Origin: JANOGU01 sp964499865
Lineage (GTDB): Bacteria; Pseudomonadota; Alphaproteobacteria; Rhodobacterales; Rhodobacteraceae
Length of the DNA stretch: 16,747 nt
Direction: 5' to 3'
Assembly: GCA_964499865.1 (NCBI GenBank)
Contig: CAZCPY010000070.1
Location: 1 to 16,747, forward strand
Within the stretch, counting starts at the first letter, position 1, and every line of letters starts with the position of its first letter. Below the pieces are notes generated by a model. It ran no database searches and was not told the origin of the DNA. It saw nothing but the letters and a program-made list of their open reading frames with translations. Below, piece after piece: positions 13,408 through 16,747 of the stretch. The position numbers were made by a program, and so were the translations under genes.

Positions 13408-13887
13408 ATGCCCAGGCTTGACATGACGCAGCTGCCGGTCAGGACCGGCTCGGTCTACCCCTCGCCCTATCGCGAGATGATGGCGGGGCGGTCCTCGCTG
13501 CGGCTGGGGGACGCCGGGGGGCTGACGCAGTTCGGCGTCAACCTGGTGACGATGGCGCCGGGCGCGATGTCCTCCCTGCGCCACTGGCACCTGAACGAGG
13601 ACGAATTCGTCTGGGTCACCGAAGGCGAATGCGTGCTGGTGCAGGACGCGGGCGAAACGGTGATGCGCGCGGGCGACTGCGCGGCCTTCAAGGCGGGCGA
13701 CCCGGACGGGCACCACTTCCTGAACCGGTCGGACCGGGTGGCGCGGTTCCTGGTCGTGGGCACCAGGGCCGCGCGGGAAGTGGCGACCTATTCCGATGTG
13801 GACCTGAAGGTGGAGATCACGCCGGGCGAAGGCGGCCGCGCCGATTTCACCTACAAGGACGGCACCCCCTGGGCGGGGCCACGCTGA
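13408..13887 (+). CDS. Cupin-domain protein
   Basis: A 159-residue single-domain cupin. The first cupin motif is complete: His59, His61 and Glu66 in RHWHLNEDEFVWVTEG with Gly73. The second motif GDPDGHHFLNRSD supplies His103 and Asn106, giving the usual four metal ligands. MAPGAMSSLRHWH precedes the first motif, as in small cupins that bind sugars or act as dioxygenases. No substrate can be named. GAAAGGA six bases upstream supports the ATG. The 174 bp before it, after the NTF2-like gene, contains GC-rich inverted repeats (GGCCGG/CCGGCC) but no gene. It is probably cytoplasmic and not clearly linked to beta-oxidation. Confidence 0.87.
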   Translation: MPRLDMTQLPVRTGSVYPSPYREMMAGRSSLRLGDAGGLTQFGVNLVTMAPGAMSSLRHWHLNEDEFVWVTEGECVLVQDAGETVMRAGDCAAFKAGDPDGHHFLNRSDRVARFLVVGTRAAREVATYSDVDLKVEITPGEGGRADFTYKDGTPWAGPR

Positions 13888-14296
13888 TGCAGAAACCGAA
13901 GATCGGCCTGGAAACATATGAATCCGAATGCGAAAGTCCTGTTGCAGCCGGCGGTCCCGGCGCCCGTTCCCACCGCATCATCGGCAATCCCGGCCGCCTG
14001 ACCCGGCTCGGCGCGCATCCGCAGACGCAGCCCCCGGGGTCGCGGTCGTCCTTCCGCCAGGGGCTCGAGGCCCGGGACGAGCCGACCGCAGGCGAGGCCG
14101 CGGCCCGGCCCGCGGGCCATCCGGTCGGGCACCGCCGCGACATCCGCCCGGGCGCGCCTGCGGCCTGGCCTGACGCGGGCGCTCGCGGGCACATCGGCAT
14201 CCGCCGCCATCCCGACCCCGATCTTGTCGCCGTCAAGGCCGGCGCCGCCCGCCGCTGCCTGCACGGCGACGGCCGCCCGCGCGGGGAACGCCCCGC
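13888..14296. other. 409-bp stretch without a convincing gene
   Basis: The plus frame from an ATG overlapping the cupin stop (TGATG, 13887) stays open for 137 codons, but its product is Arg/Pro/Gly-rich with no recognisable motif. On the minus strand about 13950-14200, a translation with AAVPDRMARG, GLACGRLVPGLEPLAEG and PRGLRLRM faintly recalls the end of a LysR effector domain. Neither is supported well enough to call a gene. The first 60 bases are AT-richer than the surroundings. Confidence 0.5.
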
Positions 14297-14749
14297 ATGA
14301 GCGACGCGCCCGGCATCCTGCAGGCCTACCTCGATCGCGTCGCCGCCACGGTGATGCACGGCGACTGGGACGCGTACCGTGGCAGCGTCTGCCTGCCCTT
14401 CCACCTGGTCACCCACGCCGCCAGCCTGCGGATCGAGACCGAGGCCGACCTGCGCACCGGATTTGACGCCTTTGCCGAGATGCTGCGCAGCCAGCGCATC
14501 ACCGACTACATCCGCCTTGTCGAAGGCGCCGAGCGGCTGGACCCCGACCTGATCTCGGGCCGCTACGTCACCCATCTGATGGCGGGCGCGCATCGCATCC
14601 TGCCGCCCTACCGGTCGCAGATCACCCTGCGGCGCGAGGGCGCCGTCTGGCGCGCCGCGTCGATTTCCAACGCGCTGGCCAATTCCCGCTGGCCGCTTCA
14701 CCTGCCCCGGGTCGACGACCCCGGGCCCCCGAAAGGACCCCGGACATGA
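14297..14749 (+). CDS. NTF2-like protein of unknown function (copy 2)
   Basis: A 150-residue protein with helical N-terminus (GILQAYLDRVAATVMHGDWD), a central segment LRTGFDAFAEMLRSQRITDY, and strands (IRLVEGAERLDPDLISGRYV, HRILPPYRSQITLRREG, VWRAASISNAL) ending in a typical NTF2/SnoaL layout. No catalytic residues are assignable. It resembles copy 1 in length and layout, but I see little residue identity. GGGGAA precedes the ATG. Its stop overlaps the start of the FadB-type gene (ATGA), so it is translated with it. It could have a beta-oxidation-related role, for example binding a small ligand, but this is inferred from coupling alone. Confidence 0.78.
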   Translation: MSDAPGILQAYLDRVAATVMHGDWDAYRGSVCLPFHLVTHAASLRIETEADLRTGFDAFAEMLRSQRITDYIRLVEGAERLDPDLISGRYVTHLMAGAHRILPPYRSQITLRREGAVWRAASISNALANSRWPLHLPRVDDPGPPKGPRT

Positions 14750-16747
14750 CCGATTTCACGATGGCCACCGACGCCGAGGGCGTCGCCACGATCACCTGGG
14801 ACCTGCCCGGGAAATCCATGAACGTGATGTCCGAGGCGGGCTTTGCCGAGCTTGACGCGCTGGTGGCGCAGGCGCTGGCCGACGCGGGCACCAAGGGGAT
14901 CATCCTGACCAGCGGAAAGAAGGACTTCGCCGGCGGCATGGACCTGAACGTGATCGCCCGGATGAAGGAGGGCGGCGCGGGCGCGGTGTTCGACGGCGTG
15001 ATGAAGATCCACCACATCCTGCGCCGGATCGAACGTGCGGGGATGGATGCGAAGACGCTGAAGGGGGCCAAGCCGATCGTCGCCGCCCTGCCCGGCACGG
15101 CGCTGGGGATCGGGCTGGAGATTCCGCTCGCCTGCCACCGCATCATCGCCGCCGACAATCCGCGCGCCAAGATCGGCCTGCCCGAGATCATGGTCGGCAT
15201 CTTCCCCGGCGCCGGGGGGACGACCCGTCTGGTGCGCAAGATGGGCGCGATGGCGGCCTCGCCCTTCCTGCTGGAGGGCAGGCTGTCAGACCCCAAGGCG
15301 GCGAAGATGGCCGGGATCATCGACGAGGTTGTGGCGCCGGAGGCCCTCATGGCCCGCGCGAAGGAATGGGTGCTGGGCGCCAAGGACGCGGACCTCGTGA
15401 AGCCCTGGGACGACAGGGGCTACAAGATGCCCGGCGGCGCGCCCTATCACCCGGCGGGCTACATGACCTATGTCGGCGCGTCCGCCATGGTCCATGCCAG
15501 GACGCAAGGCGTCTATCCGGCGGCCAGGGCGCTCCTCTCCGCCGCCTACGAAGGCGCGCTGGTGCCCTTCGACACGGCACTGAAGATCGAGGCGCGGTGG
15601 TTCACGTCCGTCCTGATGGACCCGTCATCCACCGCGATGATCCGGTCGCTGTTCATCAACAAGGAGGCGCTGGAGAAGGGCGCGAACCGGCCCAAGGTGC
15701 CTGACCAGACGGTGCGCAAGGTCGGCATCCTGGGCGCGGGCATGATGGGCGCGGGGATCGCCCATGTCAGCGCGCAGGCGGGGATCGACGTGGTGCTGAT
15801 CGACGCGAGCCAGGAAGCCGCCGACCGCGGCAAGGCCCATTCCGAGGGGCTTCTGGACAAGGGGATGAAGCGCGGCAAGGTGACGGCCGAGAAGAAGGCC
15901 GAAACGCTCGCCCGCATCGTGGCCACCACCGACTATGCCGCGCTCAAGGACTGCGACCTGCTGGTGGAAGCCGTGTTCGAGGACGCAAGGGTCAAGGCCG
16001 AGGTGACGGCAAAGGCCGAGGCGGCGCTGCCCGGGGCCGCGATCTTCGCCACCAACACCTCCACCCTGCCGATCACGGGACTGGCCACGGCCTCGAAGCG
16101 GCCCGACCAGTTCATCGGCATCCACTTCTTCTCGCCGGTCGACAAGATGAACCTGGTGGAGATCATCCGCGGGCGCGAAACGGGCGACGTGGCGGTGGCC
16201 AAGGCCCTGGATTTCGTGCGCCAGATCCGCAAGACCCCCATCGTGGTGAACGACGCGCGCTTCTTCTACGCCAACCGCTGCATCATCCCCTACCTCAACG
16301 AAGGCATCCGCATGGTGGGCGAGGGCGTGGCGCCCGCGCTGATCGAGAACGCCGCCCGCCTGATCGGCATGCCGCTGGGTCCGCTGCAACTGGTGGACGA
16401 AACCTCGATCGACCTGGGCGTCAAGATCGCCAGGGCGACAAAGGCCGCAATGGGCAAGGACTATCCCGACGAGGCGGTGGACCGCGTGCTGTTCCACCTG
16501 GCCGACCTGGGCCGCCTGGGGCGCAAGGCGAAGGCCGGGTTCTACGCCTATGACGACAAGGGCGAACGGCTGGGCCTGTGGGACGGGCTGGCCGCGACCT
16601 GGCCGCTGGACAAGGCGCAGCCTTCGCTCGCCGACGTGCAGCACCGGCTGATCTTCGCGCAGGTCAACGAGGCGGTGCGCGCGCTCGAGGAAGGCGTGCT
16701 GACCGACATCCGCGAGGGCGATGTGGGCGCGATCCTGGGCTGGGGCT
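14746..16747 (+). CDS. Enoyl-CoA hydratase / 3-hydroxyacyl-CoA dehydrogenase (FadB/FadJ type), 3' end cut off
   Basis: A 667-codon frame open to the window edge; family members have about 730 residues, so roughly 60 are missing. The N-terminal crotonase domain (1-~190) hydrates 2-enoyl-CoA: Glu125 in GIGLEIPLACHRIIAA and Glu147 in GLPEIMVGIFPGAGGTTRL are the expected acid/base pair. The Rossmann domain starts with VGILGAGMMGAGIA (326-339), the NAD site. His460 in IGIHFFSPVDKMNLVEII is the catalytic His of the hydroxyacyl-CoA dehydrogenase. A second helical domain (AGFYAYDDKGERLGL) is present. No separate isomerase is seen. It is coupled to the NTF2-like gene by ATGA and, with the dehydrogenase and thiolase upstream, completes the beta-oxidation cycle. 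Confidence 0.94.
   Translation, partial: MTDFTMATDAEGVATITWDLPGKSMNVMSEAGFAELDALVAQALADAGTKGIILTSGKKDFAGGMDLNVIARMKEGGAGAVFDGVMKIHHILRRIERAGMDAKTLKGAKPIVAALPGTALGIGLEIPLACHRIIAADNPRAKIGLPEIMVGIFPGAGGTTRLVRKMGAMAASPFLLEGRLSDPKAAKMAGIIDEVVAPEALMARAKEWVLGAKDADLVKPWDDRGYKMPGGAPYHPAGYMTYVGASAMVHARTQGVYPAARALLSAAYEGALVPFDTALKIEARWFTSVLMDPSSTAMIRSLFINKEALEKGANRPKVPDQTVRKVGILGAGMMGAGIAHVSAQAGIDVVLIDASQEAADRGKAHSEGLLDKGMKRGKVTAEKKAETLARIVATTDYAALKDCDLLVEAVFEDARVKAEVTAKAEAALPGAAIFATNTSTLPITGLATASKRPDQFIGIHFFSPVDKMNLVEIIRGRETGDVAVAKALDFVRQIRKTPIVVNDARFFYANRCIIPYLNEGIRMVGEGVAPALIENAARLIGMPLGPLQLVDETSIDLGVKIARATKAAMGKDYPDEAVDRVLFHLADLGRLGRKAKAGFYAYDDKGERLGLWDGLAATWPLDKAQPSLADVQHRLIFAQVNEAVRALEEGVLTDIREGDVGAILGWG

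Noticed and set aside
11440..13917. An 825-codon minus-strand frame, and a 659-codon plus frame at 11442-13421, across thiolase to cupin
   Set aside because: Both run through several well-supported genes in other frames and show Arg/Pro-rich low-complexity products.
13887..14300. A 137-codon plus-strand gene overlapping the cupin stop codon
   Set aside because: TGATG overlap and open frame are suggestive, but there is no ribosome binding site match or recognisable domain, and the composition is like other chance frames in this window.
15625..16644. A 339-codon minus-strand frame within the FadB-type gene
   Set aside because: Antisense shadow of a gene with clear NAD and catalytic motifs.

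Overview
The window is a GC-rich (roughly 70%) bacterial chromosome segment. The gene families and arrangement point to an alphaproteobacterium of the Rhodobacterales (Rhodobacter/Paracoccus-like): a small bactofilin, a ligase-associated Lhr-type helicase, a short CspA, two MerR regulators beside an acyl-CoA dehydrogenase, and FadA/FadB-type genes. This placement rests on remembered family resemblance, not on a search. No rRNA, tRNA, CRISPR array, transposase or phage gene was seen.

Layout. (a) 1-1840: an unrecognised Ala-rich protein (minus, C-terminus cut by the window edge), a secreted META-domain protein (plus) and a bactofilin (minus). (b) 2158-4578: a complete ligase-associated DEXH helicase on the plus strand. 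(c) 4584-4994: no intact gene, but two recognisable relics, the last residues of a DUF692/MNIO protein joined to the frameshifted C-terminal half of a DoxX-like membrane protein. The second relic carries an 11-bp tandem expansion. (d) 5145-5351: a cold-shock protein with a GC hairpin in its leader. (e) 5369-7402, minus strand: two PaaI-type thioesterases with overlapping codons, the first ~55 residues of a MATE exporter ending in an early stop, a UspA protein and an ArsC/Spx-like protein. (f) 7531-11488+, plus strand: two paralogous MerR regulators, a long acyl-CoA dehydrogenase of the DmdC-like type, a 70-residue conserved-looking small protein, a GST-like protein and a thiolase. (g) 12829-14749: an NTF2-like protein, a cupin, a 409-bp stretch with no convincing gene, and a second NTF2-like protein. 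(h) 14746 to the end: a FadB/FadJ-type hydratase/3-hydroxyacyl-CoA dehydrogenase cut by the window edge.

How it works together. The right half is an acyl-CoA degradation cluster: dehydrogenase, hydratase plus hydroxyacyl-CoA dehydrogenase, then thiolase. It is probably controlled by one or both MerR proteins through a 24-bp palindrome at 7962-7985. The NTF2/cupin stretch separates the thiolase from the FadB-type gene. The left half is a mixture of housekeeping genes and decaying genes. No clearly new multi-gene system is visible. The most informative observations are the two gene relics (4584-4994 and 6271-6465), a nested inverted-repeat element at 10595-10797, the strong palindrome after the dehydrogenase gene, and the MerR operator candidate.
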